DNA of 64,000 nucleotides. Source: Methylophaga sp. (GTDB lineage: Bacteria; Pseudomonadota; Gammaproteobacteria; Nitrosococcales; Methylophagaceae). Of this stretch, positions 38,468-48,129 are shown in pieces. The notes beneath the pieces were generated by a model. The model saw nothing but the letters and a program-made list of their open reading frames with translations, made no database searches and was not told the DNA's origin. A program made the position numbers and the translations under genes. Location of the stretch: positions 36,929 through 100,928 of the forward strand of contig NVWQ02000006.1 in assembly GCA_002733715.2 (NCBI GenBank), read 5' to 3'. Positions within the stretch are counted from its first letter, which is position 1, and each line of letters starts with the position of its first letter.

Positions 38468-39031
38468 ATGAAAAAACTACTAATTGCTTTATTTAGCGTA
38501 TTTGCCATGGCTAATGCCAATGCTGCGACTTACGGTATTGACTGGACTGGTTCTGCGGGTTATACCTTAACAGGTTTACTCTCTTTCAATGATGCCTTAC
38601 TGGGGACTGGCGTTATAAATGAAACTCAAATCGATGACTTGTCATTTGAAGTCTTCCAAGGTGCTACATCTCAAGGTACTTGGGGCTTTCTAACTGATGG
38701 CTTTGCAAATGTCGCATTAGATTCAGCCTTCAATGTTAACTTTGACACTAATATTGGTCAATTTGTTGTTGGTGGATTATCAGCTAGCGCTTCAGGTCAG
38801 AATTGGAACTCAATTGCTGGAAACAGTTGTGTTGGAGTAGGTTTCTCTGCAGGTTCCGCTTCTGAAGGCATTTGTGTTGCAGGTAGCTTCTTAGGCTCTA
38901 TTCCAATCGGCCAATCAACATTGAATGCAACTCCTGTATCAGCAGTTCCAGTTCCAGCTGCATTATTCTTATTTGCACCGGCATTATTAGGCTTCTTTGG
39001 TTTACGTCGTAAAGTAACCGCTACAGCTTAG
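38468..39031 (+). CDS. Secreted protein with PEP-CTERM/VPLPA-type sorting tail
   Basis: A 187-residue protein with a signal peptide (about 1-20, MANANA), a Gly/Ser/Ala-rich beta-type body, and a C-terminal tail VPVPAALFLFAPALLGFFG followed by LRRK. That tail, a short Pro motif, one hydrophobic helix and a basic end, is the tripartite signal of exosortase substrates, in the VPLPA-like variant. Two cysteines (CVGVGFSAGSASEGIC) may form a disulfide. Such proteins are usually exported and processed with exopolysaccharide. No exosortase gene is in this window. The gene stands alone with its own terminator. Confidence 0.82.
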   Translation: MKKLLIALFSVFAMANANAATYGIDWTGSAGYTLTGLLSFNDALLGTGVINETQIDDLSFEVFQGATSQGTWGFLTDGFANVALDSAFNVNFDTNIGQFVVGGLSASASGQNWNSIAGNSCVGVGFSAGSASEGICVAGSFLGSIPIGQSTLNATPVSAVPVPAALFLFAPALLGFFGLRRKVTATA

Positions 39032-39060
39032 TTCTCGACCAAACTAAAAGTAACAATTAA

Positions 39061-39094
39061 AAAGCCGTGATGATTCTAATCACGGCTTTTTTTA
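39061..39094 (+). terminator. Rho-independent terminator
   Basis: An 11-bp perfect stem AAAGCCGTGAT/ATCACGGCTTT with a 7-base loop and a T-run. It ends the exosortase-type protein gene. Confidence 0.92.
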
Positions 39095-39147
39095 TATTCA
39101 ATTATTTTGCCCTCACTAATTTTAAGCCATTCAGTTAAAATGGTCTG

Positions 39148-40659
39148 ATGTCAGACTCTATTCCTATTCTTCTCTCTACACTCAATGCACGCTACATGCA
39201 TACCGCCTTTGGTTTGCGTTATCTGCAAGCTAATCTAGGTGAATTAAAAGAGCAATCAAAAATTCTAGAATTCACCATTCAAGAATTGCCTATCAATATT
39301 GTTGAGCAATTACTCGCTCAACAACCCAAAATCATTGGTTTTAGCGTCTATATTTGGAATGTAAGCGAAACCCATAAAGTCATCGCTATGTTAAAACAGA
39401 TAGCACCTGACGTGATTATAATTTTGGGTGGTCCCGAAGTTGGACACAACCCTGATGTACCTGCTGTGACTGACTTAGCAGATTATGTTATTTCTGGTCC
39501 AGGTGAAGTTAGTTTGCCAGAATTATGTCAACAAATACTAGCGGGTAGTAAGCCTGAACAAAAATTTATAGAAGGCAAAGTTATTCCACTTGATCAGCTT
39601 AAACTGCCTTATAACTTATACACTGATGACGATATTAGAAATCGTTTAATTTATGTCGAGGCCTCTCGTGGTTGTCCCTTCGAGTGTGAATTTTGTCTGT
39701 CAGCATTAGATAAAACAGTGACTGCCTTTCCGCTTGACTCTTTCTTTGAAGAAATGGATAAATTGCTACAACGTGGCGTGCGTAATTTTAAATTTATTGA
39801 TCGCACATTTAACCTTAAAATCAGCACTAGTGTAGCGATTCTAGAGTTCTTCTTAGAACGAATGACTGATGATTTGTACTTACATTTCGAAGTCGTGCCA
39901 GATAATTTGCCTGACAAACTGAAAGATGTATTACAACGATTCCCTAAAAACAGATTGCAGTTTGAGATTGGTGTGCAAACCTTTGATTCTGAAATTCAAA
40001 AACTAATCAGCCGCAAGCAAAACAATGATAAAACCAAAGCCAATATTATTTGGTTAAGAGAAAATACCGGTGCACACTTACACACCGATCTAATTTTTGG
40101 CTTACCTACTGACACATTAGAAAATTTTGGTCATAGCTTCGATCAACTCATTGCACTTAAGCCCCATGAAATCCAAATGGGTATACTGAAGCGTCTACGC
40201 GGTGCTCCACTCAATCGTCATAATGATAACTACCAACTTCGCTATAATCCTGAGCCGCCCTATAATATTCTGACTACGCGAGATATCAGTTTTAATGAAA
40301 TGCAGCGCGTCAACCGATTTGCCCGTTACTGGGACATGATTGGTAATTCAGGTCGCTTTACAAATACGCTGGCTTTAATCTTGGCTGAACAACCTTTCGA
40401 GAATTTTATGCAATTATCTGATGCTTTGCATCAATTGGCTGGCAGCTCATGGAAGATTGCACTTAAGCGCTTGTTTGAACTGATTTACACAATACTTACC
40501 GAACAAGTTTTCCTATCAGAAGAAGCTGTAAAACAAGCTCTAGCATTAGATTATAGCCGTGCAAAACTGAAAGGGTTTCCAGCTTATGAGCTAGACACTC
40601 CGGTTCAAAAGCAAAAGAAACAGGGCGTAGCCAACAAGCGCCAACTATCTCATCAATAA
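39148..40659 (+). CDS. B12-binding domain radical SAM protein (DUF4080-containing)
   Basis: A 503-residue protein: N-terminal cobalamin-binding-like domain (about 1-140, ILSTLNARYMHTAFGLRYLQANL and IILGGPEVGHNPD), a radical SAM core with the cluster motif CPFECEFC (about 176-183, preceded by VEASRG), and a C-terminal DUF4080-type region (about 360-500) with RFARYWDMIGNSGRF. The family is widespread but the reaction is not known. The last 15 bases overlap the end of the convergent peptidase gene. Confidence 0.87.
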   Translation: MSDSIPILLSTLNARYMHTAFGLRYLQANLGELKEQSKILEFTIQELPINIVEQLLAQQPKIIGFSVYIWNVSETHKVIAMLKQIAPDVIIILGGPEVGHNPDVPAVTDLADYVISGPGEVSLPELCQQILAGSKPEQKFIEGKVIPLDQLKLPYNLYTDDDIRNRLIYVEASRGCPFECEFCLSALDKTVTAFPLDSFFEEMDKLLQRGVRNFKFIDRTFNLKISTSVAILEFFLERMTDDLYLHFEVVPDNLPDKLKDVLQRFPKNRLQFEIGVQTFDSEIQKLISRKQNNDKTKANIIWLRENTGAHLHTDLIFGLPTDTLENFGHSFDQLIALKPHEIQMGILKRLRGAPLNRHNDNYQLRYNPEPPYNILTTRDISFNEMQRVNRFARYWDMIGNSGRFTNTLALILAEQPFENFMQLSDALHQLAGSSWKIALKRLFELIYTILTEQVFLSEEAVKQALALDYSRAKLKGFPAYELDTPVQKQKKQGVANKRQLSHQ

Positions 40660-41157
40660 TTCGCTAGGATCCAAATAAAACATCTTCTTCCAGCCCTGTG
40701 TCGAGCTATCTATTCGCCAAATATAGGGTAATAATGTCACTATTGAATAATGCACATGTGGCGGTTTTCCTTTTGCATTGCCACTGTCTCCCACCAAACC
40801 AATTTGTTCACCACCTTTAACGCGTTGCCAACGTTTGACCGCTGAATATTCTAAGTGTGCATAATAATGCAATCGCCATTTAGGCCCTATGCTCAAAATA
40901 ACCTTGCCGCCGCGAGTTAGTTCGCCTGTGAAAAGTATAATTGCAGGGCTCGATGAAATCAGTGCTTTGCCTTTATCAGCAAAAATATCTATTCCTTTGT
41001 GCACACCTGAAACACCCCACGGCTCATACCAGAATGATTGCTCATTCCAATCTTTTGATGTTGCTGATTCAACGGGGATAAGAAGTTGTTCTGGAATTAG
41101 AAATCCAGCAACTAAAACAAGAAATACTAAACTGAGAAGGACTCTTTTTATACTCAT
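40645..41157 (-). CDS. M23-family (LytM-type) peptidoglycan endopeptidase
   Basis: A 170-residue protein with an N-terminal membrane anchor or signal (LLSLVFLVLVAGFLIPEQ) and an M23 peptidase domain. The zinc ligands are in HKGIDIFADKG (H-x3-D) and PHVHYS (H-x-H); GLVGDSGNAKGKPPHVHY is typical. It probably cuts peptidoglycan cross-links in the periplasm. It is 6 bases downstream of the small cysteine-containing secreted protein. Confidence 0.85.
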   Translation of the reverse strand: MSIKRVLLSLVFLVLVAGFLIPEQLLIPVESATSKDWNEQSFWYEPWGVSGVHKGIDIFADKGKALISSSPAIILFTGELTRGGKVILSIGPKWRLHYYAHLEYSAVKRWQRVKGGEQIGLVGDSGNAKGKPPHVHYSIVTLLPYIWRIDSSTQGWKKMFYLDPSELLMR

Positions 41158-41163
41158 TCTCTC

Positions 41164-41523
41164 TTATTCGTATTCGGCAGCACTTTTCTCTAACGCCACA
41201 CACTCAGGAGTATCTGTTGCACCATCCATTAATTGCGGGCAACTCAGTGCAGATAAACTAGTCATGCAGGCTGTTGCCTGTTTGCGTAAATCGTCATATT
41301 CCTTAATGCTATCATTACTAAATTCTGTAGCCATTGCCTGACACATTCCGTCCATCGACGACAGCACCATAGACTTCATGTCGGCTGACATATCGTGTCC
41401 TTCCAGTTCAGCTAATGCACATGATTTTATCTTTTCGCATAGTTGCAATGATTGTTGATCAATTGTGTCAGCTGATGCAGTTTGAATTGCGTTTAAAAGC
41501 AATATCGCTAAGATGTATTTCAT
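41164..41523 (-). CDS. Hypothetical secreted protein with conserved-looking cysteines
   Basis: A 119-residue protein with a signal peptide (about 1-18, QTASA) and a helical body carrying six cysteines (CEKIKSC, MCQAMA, ACMTSLSALSCP, ECVAL), suggesting periplasmic disulfides. I do not recognise the family. It sits between the isochorismatase-like and M23 peptidase genes on the same strand. Confidence 0.7.
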   Translation of the reverse strand: MKYILAILLLNAIQTASADTIDQQSLQLCEKIKSCALAELEGHDMSADMKSMVLSSMDGMCQAMATEFSNDSIKEYDDLRKQATACMTSLSALSCPQLMDGATDTPECVALEKSAAEYE

Positions 41524-41543
41524 TTTTTCACCTGTTTTTGTCG

Positions 41544-42110
41544 TTAAACAATTAATTTACTTAATGTTTTAAACGCTGGATGTTTTGCATCAGATAACCA
41601 TTCGAATAATACTGATTCTGTATTAGTAATGATCACACCTGCTTGGCGAAGTCGATGAAGCGCATTATCTTGATTTTGTTGTGTACGCGAACAAATAGCA
41701 TCTTCAACCACGAATACTTGAAAGCCTTGTGCAATTAATGCCAGCGCCGTTTGTAGCACACAGATATGTGTCTCCATGCCTGTTAAAATGACTTGGCGGC
41801 GGTGACTAGTTCGTAATGATGACATGAAATTATTCGAGTCAGCACATGAAAAACACGTTTTTTCTATTTTTTCTGGGAATGAAACCTGGGACTGCAATGC
41901 TTCTACCGTTTCTCCTAGTCCTTCAGGATATTGTTCCGTTACCATCACAGGAATATTCAATTTATTTGCAGCTTGTCCTAGAACAGCTGCCTGATGAACC
42001 ATTGCTTCGCCTGCATGTTCTGGCATTGCTGAAAGTAAACGCTGCTGAATATCAATAAGGACTAAAAGACTGTTGTTTTCCTTCAACGTCATTGATGCAG
42101 ATAAGGCCAT
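41544..42110 (-). CDS. Isochorismatase-family cysteine hydrolase
   Basis: A 188-residue hydrolase of the isochorismatase/YcaC fold. The catalytic Asp is in LLVLIDIQQRLL (Asp20) and the nucleophilic cysteine in GMETHICVLQTAL. This is the stand-alone type whose natural substrate is usually unknown (amides, nicotinamide-like compounds). It starts 7 bases after the TolC-type gene on the same strand. Confidence 0.85.
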   Translation of the reverse strand: MALSASMTLKENNSLLVLIDIQQRLLSAMPEHAGEAMVHQAAVLGQAANKLNIPVMVTEQYPEGLGETVEALQSQVSFPEKIEKTCFSCADSNNFMSSLRTSHRRQVILTGMETHICVLQTALALIAQGFQVFVVEDAICSRTQQNQDNALHRLRQAGVIITNTESVLFEWLSDAKHPAFKTLSKLIV

Positions 42111-42117
42111 CTTAATT

Positions 42118-43452
42118 TTATTTAGACAGCCATTGATTAATATGTTCTAAATCAGCTTGTTCTATAGTTCCAGCAGCTTGCTTTAACCGAAGGCTAGACA
42201 ATATGTAGTCATAGCGCGAACTTGCATAATCTCTGCGTGCCCGAAATAAATCACGACGAACATTTAACACGTCAACTGTAGTACGTGTGCCAACCTGATA
42301 ACCGGCTTCCGTTGCTTCCAACGCTTTTTCATTTGAAATAACGGCCTGATTCAATGCTTCAACTCGGCTGATGCCTGACATCACACCGTTATAAGCTTCA
42401 CGACTTTGCCTGACCACACTGCGACGCTGTTGCTCTTCATTTTGCATTGCTTGGCTCAATCTATGTTCTGCTTCACGTGTTTGTGAGCGCACACGCCCAC
42501 CTACATCAAACTCCACATTAAATTGTAAACCTAACGTTGATTGTTTTGTTTTTGAGCCACCAAAACCACCATCACTCGAAGAATCATAAGCACGCTGCCC
42601 AACTAAATCTAATGTTGGGTAGTGACCACTTTTTTGTAATTCAATTGTTTGTTTTGCATCTTCAACTGCGAAATGAGCAACAGCAATCGCAGGGTTCTGA
42701 ATTAATGCATTTTCACTCCATTGGTCTATATCTTCGGGCTGTGGTCGAACCAGTTCAGCATCGTTTTTCAGTGTAGCCAATGTATCAATGTATTGACCCA
42801 AAGGCTCACGTAGGCGTTCTTTACTATTTCTTACTTCATTTTCGGCACTAATAACCGAGGCGTGTGCTAAATCATAAGCCGCCTGTGATTCAGTTACATC
42901 TGTAATGGTTGCTATACCTACATCAAATCGTTGGTTGGTTTGTTCTAACTGACGTGCAATAGCTTCGCGCTCAGCTAAAGCAAACGTTTCATCATCTTGT
43001 TTTGCCAACACATCAAAATATCGCTCGGCAACACGTACTACTAGGTCTTGGTTTACTAACGCATAATTCGCCGCGGCTTGATCAATAGCAATAGCCGCTT
43101 TATCTTTTTGAACATAATTCTGTTTTTTATACAATGGCTGAGTAATTGTTAAAGCATAACCATGAGTATTAAAATCTCTACGTCCACCAAGGTTCAAACT
43201 GCCACCTAAGCCACTAAATGACGTGTCTTGCCAATTACGTCCGGTATTAGCATTAAGCCCTACTGTTGGTAAAAAATTAGCTCTACTCTGCGCATCTAAC
43301 TCGCCCACAGCTAATTGTGATGCATATTCTGCCAATATTTGTGGATCATTTTTTAAAGCTAATTGATAAACATCCAGTAAATCTTCTGCATAACTATTTG
43401 CTGAAATGAGCATTAAACCTACAAGTGTACTTATTGTTAATTGCTTCATCAT
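42118..43452 (-). CDS. TolC-family outer-membrane efflux protein
   Basis: A 444-residue outer-membrane channel subunit for type I secretion or efflux. A signal peptide (about 1-22, NSYAED) is followed by the repeated TolC architecture of long helices: YQLALKNDPQILAEYASQ near the start and again around residue 230 (NPAIAVAHFAVEDAKQTIE), ending TVDVLNVRRDLFRARRDYASSRYDYILSSLRLKQAAG. Length matches TolC itself. It lies 8 bases after the rhodanese gene, forming a leftward run from the methyltransferase. Confidence 0.93.
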   Translation of the reverse strand: MMKQLTISTLVGLMLISANSYAEDLLDVYQLALKNDPQILAEYASQLAVGELDAQSRANFLPTVGLNANTGRNWQDTSFSGLGGSLNLGGRRDFNTHGYALTITQPLYKKQNYVQKDKAAIAIDQAAANYALVNQDLVVRVAERYFDVLAKQDDETFALAEREAIARQLEQTNQRFDVGIATITDVTESQAAYDLAHASVISAENEVRNSKERLREPLGQYIDTLATLKNDAELVRPQPEDIDQWSENALIQNPAIAVAHFAVEDAKQTIELQKSGHYPTLDLVGQRAYDSSSDGGFGGSKTKQSTLGLQFNVEFDVGGRVRSQTREAEHRLSQAMQNEEQQRRSVVRQSREAYNGVMSGISRVEALNQAVISNEKALEATEAGYQVGTRTTVDVLNVRRDLFRARRDYASSRYDYILSSLRLKQAAGTIEQADLEHINQWLSK

Positions 43453-43460
43453 ATTTCCTT

Positions 43461-43784
43461 TTAATAAACCGTCATACTTGTGTCAACATCGGTAGCCCAG
43501 CTGTTCATGCCACCAGCCAAGTTGATAATATCGCTAAAACCCATTTGCTCTAAAAACTGTCCAATCTGATCGCTACGTTTCCCTGAGCGGCAAATCACAA
43601 TTACAGTGTCGTTTTTGTGTTTTTCTAATACATTCAATTGACCTGGCACACTCTGCATCGGAATATGAACAGCATCTTCGAGCATACCAAACTCTAACTC
43701 TATATCTTCGCGTACATCTATCTGTACGGTTGCAACACCTGTGGCTAGAAAGTCACGTAATTCAATTGCAGTCATTTGTCTCAT
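43461..43784 (-). CDS. Rhodanese-like domain protein
   Basis: A 107-residue single-domain rhodanese with the active cysteine Cys65 in ICRSGKRSDQI. It probably carries sulfur or acts as a thiol relay; the substrate is not evident. It sits between the Pcm-like and tolC genes. The Pcm-rhodanese-tolC order recurs in other Gammaproteobacteria, where the genes are thought to be co-transcribed. Confidence 0.9.
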   Translation of the reverse strand: MRQMTAIELRDFLATGVATVQIDVREDIELEFGMLEDAVHIPMQSVPGQLNVLEKHKNDTVIVICRSGKRSDQIGQFLEQMGFSDIINLAGGMNSWATDVDTSMTVY

Positions 43785-43787
43785 TTT

Positions 43788-44441
43788 TTAAAACTCAAAT
43801 TCAGGTTTAGGTTCGGCATTTATCATCGCAGGCATTACGGTTTCAAATACAGTTTTCACCTGCCATTGTCGTTCAGCTATACGTTCGATTATTTGTACTT
43901 CCATTGCAGGGGCCACTCCTACTACAGCTAGCATCCTACCCCCAATTTGTAAGGCATGTTTATATCGTTCTGGCACAGTCACAAATGCTGCTGTGGCAAC
44001 AATTACATCAACCCTATCAGGTAATTCCCACCCCTGAGAGGCATCGCCAACAACTAATGTTATGTTTTCAGTTTCACCTATGTTCTGTTGTGCTTGTTCT
44101 GATAGCTCAACAATTATTTCAACACTTGTTACCTGTTTAGCTAATTGTGCCAACAAAGCTGTGAAGTAACCTGATCCCGTGCCAATTTCAAGCACATTCT
44201 CATCTGACTGAATATCTAATACTTGTAATAATCGCCCCTCTAACACCGGCGACAACATGGTTTGTCCGTAGCCCAGAGGTAGTTCAGTATCAGCGTAGGC
44301 TAGTGAAACCAATTCTTCACTTACAAATTGCTCTCGCATGACAACACTTAATGCCGCTAAAACACGTGGTTCAAGCACATCACTGGGTCGAACTTGCTGC
44401 TCGATCATATTGTAATGAGATTTATTAAGATTATTCGCCAT
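43788..44441 (-). CDS. Protein-L-isoaspartate O-methyltransferase family protein
   Basis: A 217-residue SAM methyltransferase of the Pcm family. Seen: NMIEQQVRPSDVLEPRVLAAL, the Pcm-type substrate loop LPLGYGQTMLSPVLEGRLLQ, and the SAM motif VLEIGTGSGYFTALLA. It differs from classical Pcm in the N-terminus and is the tolC-linked paralogue seen in many Gammaproteobacteria; repair of isoaspartate is the family role, but the true substrate is uncertain. Confidence 0.87.
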   Translation of the reverse strand: MANNLNKSHYNMIEQQVRPSDVLEPRVLAALSVVMREQFVSEELVSLAYADTELPLGYGQTMLSPVLEGRLLQVLDIQSDENVLEIGTGSGYFTALLAQLAKQVTSVEIIVELSEQAQQNIGETENITLVVGDASQGWELPDRVDVIVATAAFVTVPERYKHALQIGGRMLAVVGVAPAMEVQIIERIAERQWQVKTVFETVMPAMINAEPKPEFEF

Positions 44442-44508
44442 CTTATTGTCCTATAACAAATTTCTATGTAATTTTATAAGGATAAGTCTTTTTGCATATC
44501 TGTGCAAG

Positions 44509-46191
44509 CTACTTATCAATCTTAGCCCATGTATCGCGCAAGGTAGCCGTACGATTAAAGACGAGATTACCCTCGCTGCATAATTTAGCATCAGCACAAA
44601 AATAGCCTTCACGTTCAAACTGATATACCGTACCAGGCTTAGTGTCTATCAAACTGTGTTCCACTATACTTTCTGTCAAAAGTACCAGCGAATCGAGATT
44701 TATATGTGAGGTGAAATCATCTACTTCTTTATCACTATCAGGATGTGGATGATTAAACAGACGATCATAAACCCTTACTTGCGCTTTAACACCATGCTCT
44801 GCAGACACCCAATGAATTACTCCCTTGACCTTACGTCCTTCAGGGTTCGCACCTAATGTTGCAGGATCATAACTGCAACGCAGTTCGATAATCTCACCCG
44901 CATTATCTTTAATCACTTCGTCACAACGGATCACATAGGCATTACGAAGACGCACTTCTTTATCTTTGACCAAACGTCTAAATTTATTATTAGCCTCTTC
45001 TTTAAAATCAGCCCTATCAATATAAAGTTCACGCGTAAAGGGCACGACACGAGTACCCATACTTTCATTTTGTGGATGATTTGGCGCAGTGAGCTCTTCT
45101 GTTTGCCCTTCAGGATAATTAGTGATTACCACTTTAACAGGATCAAGCACTGCCATTGCACGCGGTGCATGTTCATTTAAATTTTCACGAATGCAGGCAT
45201 CTAATATTTCCATTTCAACAGAATTATCGGCCTTGGTCACACCAATACGTTCACAAAATTCACGAATGGCGGCAGCAGGATAACCACGACGGCGCATGCC
45301 CGAGATAGTCGACATTCGAGGGTCATCCCAGCCATCAACGTGCTTATCCGCTACTAACTTGGTCAATTTACGTTTGCTGGTGATTGCATATTGCAAATTC
45401 AAACGAGAGAATTCAATTTGTTGCGGACGATTTTTTGTATTTAGTTTTTCTAAAAACCAATTGTAAAGCGGACGATGATCAGCAAATTCTAGAGTACACA
45501 CTGAATGTGTAATACCTTCAATAGCATCTGATACACAATGGGTATAGTCATACATTGGGTAAATACACCATTCACTGCCCGTTTGGTGATGCACAACACC
45601 TTGACGAATTCTATACAGCGCTGGATCACGCATATTAACATTAGGTGATGCCATATCAATTTTTGCGCGTAGTAAACACGCACCATCAGCAAATTCCCCT
45701 GCACGCATGCGAGCAAATAAATCTAAGTTTTCTTCAACAGTTCGATCACGATATGGGCTATTTTTACCTGGCTCAGTCAAGGTACCACGATATTCACGCG
45801 TTTCTTCAGCACTTAAATCACAGACATAAGCATCACCTTGCTTGATAAGCTGCACGGCATAATCAAATAATTGTTCAAAATAATTCGAAGAGAAAAACAA
45901 TCGGTCTTGCCAATCAAAACCTAACCAGCGCACATCTTCTTCAATCGCTGCAACAAACTCTTCATTTTCTTTTTGTGGATTAGTGTCATCAAAGCGTAAA
46001 TTACATAAACCATCATAATCATTAGCTAAACCAAAATTTAAACAAATTGATTTCGCATGGCCGATATGCAGGTAACCGTTAGGCTCCGGCGGGAAACGAG
46101 TATGCACACGCCCATCATTCTTGCCGACCTCAAGGTCGGCATTAATAATATTTCGGATAAAATTACTCGGTTTAGTTATTTCTTCGCTCAT
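44509..46191 (-). CDS. glnS: Glutamine--tRNA ligase
   Basis: A 560-residue class I aminoacyl-tRNA synthetase. The HIGH motif is in [17 protein letters not shown] (about 32-48); the KMSKS-like loop follows [39 protein letters not shown] is diagnostic for GlnRS. Length matches E. coli GlnS. Single leftward gene; an inverted-repeat element lies just upstream. Confidence 0.97.
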   Translation of the reverse strand: MSEEITKPSNFIRNIINADLEVGKNDGRVHTRFPPEPNGYLHIGHAKSICLNFGLANDYDGLCNLRFDDTNPQKENEEFVAAIEEDVRWLGFDWQDRLFFSSNYFEQLFDYAVQLIKQGDAYVCDLSAEETREYRGTLTEPGKNSPYRDRTVEENLDLFARMRAGEFADGACLLRAKIDMASPNVNMRDPALYRIRQGVVHHQTGSEWCIYPMYDYTHCVSDAIEGITHSVCTLEFADHRPLYNWFLEKLNTKNRPQQIEFSRLNLQYAITSKRKLTKLVADKHVDGWDDPRMSTISGMRRRGYPAAAIREFCERIGVTKADNSVEMEILDACIRENLNEHAPRAMAVLDPVKVVITNYPEGQTEELTAPNHPQNESMGTRVVPFTRELYIDRADFKEEANNKFRRLVKDKEVRLRNAYVIRCDEVIKDNAGEIIELRCSYDPATLGANPEGRKVKGVIHWVSAEHGVKAQVRVYDRLFNHPHPDSDKEVDDFTSHINLDSLVLLTESIVEHSLIDTKPGTVYQFEREGYFCADAKLCSEGNLVFNRTATLRDTWAKIDK

Positions 46192-46217
46192 CTCTCTCTC
46201 AGGCTACAATTTTTAAA

Positions 46218-46362
46218 GGTATAGACCCATGATCCATAAAAAATTCCGTCATTCCCGCGAAAGCGGGAATCCAACGATAGTGGCTATATTCACTGCCCAT
46301 GGATCCCCGCGTTTGCGAGGATGACGAAAATAAATATCTGTAAATTCAATGATAATGGGTAT
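46218..46362. repeat. MITE-like inverted-repeat element, copy A
   Basis: Ends GGTATAGACCCATGATC (left) and GATAATGGGTATA (right) are imperfect inverted repeats. Inside are two hairpin halves, GTCATTCCCGCGAAAGCGGGAATCC and GGATCCCCGCGTTTGCGAGGATGACG, a core widespread in proteobacterial genomes. Read leftward, its right end (TATACCCATTATCATTGAAT) matches the end of the element at 60108, so both belong to one family. It lies between glnS and msrA, which diverge from it. Confidence 0.75.
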
Positions 46363-46428
46363 AACAGTATAGGTATTTTTCTGAGATATTGTATCATGGG
46401 CACATCAAAAATAATGTGAGATTCAATC

Positions 46429-46896
46429 ATGACAATAGCAACATTCGCTGCAGGCTGCTTTTGGGGTATCGAAGCACAATTTAGACAAATTGAAGGGGTC
46501 ACAGCAACCCGAGTCGGTTATTCCAATGGTACGACAGTGGAGCCCGATTATAAGCAAGTCTGCACAGGTGAGACGGGACATGCAGAAGTAATTGAAGTGA
46601 CATTTGACCCAGATATTGTCAGTTTTGAATCGTTATTAGGCACATTTTGGAAAATGCATAACCCTTCGACCCCAAATCAGCAAGGTCTTGATATCGGGAC
46701 ACAATATCGTAGCGCCGTTTTTTATCATGACGAACAACAACGCGAGCAAGCAGAGTTAGTCAAAAAAACACTAGATAATGCTCATATTTTTTCTGGTCCC
46801 ATTGTCACTGAAATTACTACTGCCGATATATTCTGGCCTGCGGAGGAATATCATCAGTGTTATTTGGAGAAGAAAGGTCTTGGTAGCTGCCATTAA
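46429..46896 (+). CDS. msrA: Peptide-methionine (S)-S-oxide reductase
   Basis: A 155-residue MsrA that reduces methionine-S-sulfoxide in proteins. The catalytic cysteine is Cys10 in GCFWGIE; GYSNGTTVEPDYKQVCTGETGHAEV and PSTPNQQGLDIGTQYRSAVF are the family signatures, and LGSCH ends it. This is the short stand-alone form, with no MsrB fusion and no signal peptide, so cytoplasmic. Confidence 0.96.
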   Translation: MTIATFAAGCFWGIEAQFRQIEGVTATRVGYSNGTTVEPDYKQVCTGETGHAEVIEVTFDPDIVSFESLLGTFWKMHNPSTPNQQGLDIGTQYRSAVFYHDEQQREQAELVKKTLDNAHIFSGPIVTEITTADIFWPAEEYHQCYLEKKGLGSCH

Positions 46897-46942
46897 CACT
46901 CATATTTCCACTTGATTAGTTAAATCCAAGACTTAATAGAAA

Positions 46943-47248
46943 ATGAATTTAGTCAGTAATAAAACTAGAGAAATAGTCAAAAAAAACTTTCCACGTACAT
47001 GTGAAAATAAGATTTCTAAACTACAAGATTTTTGTGAATATTTATCCACATTATTCTCAGATAAACCGCAGCCTGAAACTTATGAACGTTTTTGTTTTGC
47101 AGTGTTAAAAATAGCACAGACATCAGATGTAAAATTTGTGACCGCCATAGAATTAGGCAGAGTTGACTACCGAGATCTGCTTGTTTCTGCTGACTTTGCT
47201 AACTCATTAAATAGTCATTCTGAATGGGTGAACAATGCTCTGAATTAA
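46943..47248 (+). CDS. Hypothetical protein
   Basis: A 101-residue, probably helical cytoplasmic protein (ISKLQDFCEYLSTLFSD, YERFCFAVLKIAQTSDVKFVTAIELGRVDYRDLLVSADF). I do not recognise it. There is no good ribosome-binding site before the ATG. The amino-acid make-up is ordinary, the frame is open for its full length and nothing overlaps it, so I keep it as a probable gene. Position after msrA suggests read-through. Confidence 0.5.
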   Translation: MNLVSNKTREIVKKNFPRTCENKISKLQDFCEYLSTLFSDKPQPETYERFCFAVLKIAQTSDVKFVTAIELGRVDYRDLLVSADFANSLNSHSEWVNNALN

Positions 47249-47263
47249 ATTGGTGGCTTACTC

Positions 47264-47330
47264 GGGTTGATGTAAGAAACCCAACATAATTATCGCAAAG
47301 ACGTTGGGGTTCCTTTCGTCACCCCCAACC
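47264..47330. repeat. GTTGGG-type dispersed hairpin repeat
   Basis: Two hairpins in tandem: GGGTT-N10-AACCC (47264-47283) and GTTGGGGT/ACCCCCAAC (47303-47329). Read leftward it has the form GGTTGGGGGTGACGAAAGGAA...CCCAAC, a repeat type common in proteobacterial intergenic DNA. It lies just after the end of the pqq/ABC operon and may serve as its 3' end. Confidence 0.6.
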
Positions 47331-47346
47331 TACCACGTCAAATTAA

Positions 47347-48129
47347 CTACCGCTTCGTAGAGCGATGAAACAAAGGTTCGTGCACTGATTCACGCGAAAA
47401 CTGCCAGCAAGCGATTACAATAGCAATCATTGAAAACACTACCAACACTACTATATCTGTTAGTAATGAAAAGTCAGTACTGACATTAGGTACCGCATGC
47501 TTTAATAAGTCCACACCATAACTAAAGGGATTCGCTAAAACTACATAGCGCAAAAACTCAGGAAGTTGGCTAACCGGATATAATGCGCCACTGAGGAAAA
47601 ACAGTGGGAAAATAAAGAAGTTCATAATAACGGCAAAGTTATCGATACTTTTTGAATATACCGCGATCAAACCACCTATTGAAGCACAACAAATTGCAGT
47701 TAATACCGCCGCTGGAAGCAAGCTAACAGCAATCTTTATACTTATTAGACCCAACAGTACTAATAGCAATAACAATAATATCGCCTGAACCATCGCAGTC
47801 AAGGTAGCTGCAATCAATTTTGATAATACAATCCAATAGTGAGCAATGGGTGCAATCATCATCATTCGCATCACACCAAACTCTTTGTCATATACTAATG
47901 TCAGTGCTGATAACAATGCGGCAAATAATAAAGTCATCGCCAAAATACCGGGAACTAAGAACGTTAAATAACCTTCTTGTTGCTGAGTCTGCAACATACT
48001 GCCAACACCACTTCCAATCACTAATAACCAGATCATAGGGCGTACCATTGCACTGATTAATCTTGCCTTTTGTCGAAATAGTTTACTCATCTCACGGCCG
48101 ACTACCGCTTTAACGGGACGCCAACTCAT
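47347..48129 (-). CDS. ABC-2 type transporter permease linked to PQQ genes
   Basis: A 260-residue permease with six hydrophobic segments and the ABC-2 layout; YDKEFGVMRMMMIAPI and FFLSGALYPVSQLPEFLRYVVLANPFSYGVDLL are typical. The ATG at 48129 overlaps the stop of the ATPase gene (ATGA) and is preferred to a start 39 bases earlier that would lie inside the ATPase gene. ABC-2 exporters of this kind occur beside PQQ and quinoprotein dehydrogenase genes; the cargo is unknown. Confidence 0.88.
   Translation of the reverse strand: MSWRPVKAVVGREMSKLFRQKARLISAMVRPMIWLLVIGSGVGSMLQTQQQEGYLTFLVPGILAMTLLFAALLSALTLVYDKEFGVMRMMMIAPIAHYWIVLSKLIAATLTAMVQAILLLLLLVLLGLISIKIAVSLLPAAVLTAICCASIGGLIAVYSKSIDNFAVIMNFFIFPLFFLSGALYPVSQLPEFLRYVVLANPFSYGVDLLKHAVPNVSTDFSLLTDIVVLVVFSMIAIVIACWQFSRESVHEPLFHRSTKR

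Noticed and set aside
46943..47248. Dropping the 101-codon frame after msrA as spurious
   Set aside because: It lacks a clear ribosome-binding site, but it is open, non-overlapping and protein-like, so it is kept at low confidence.
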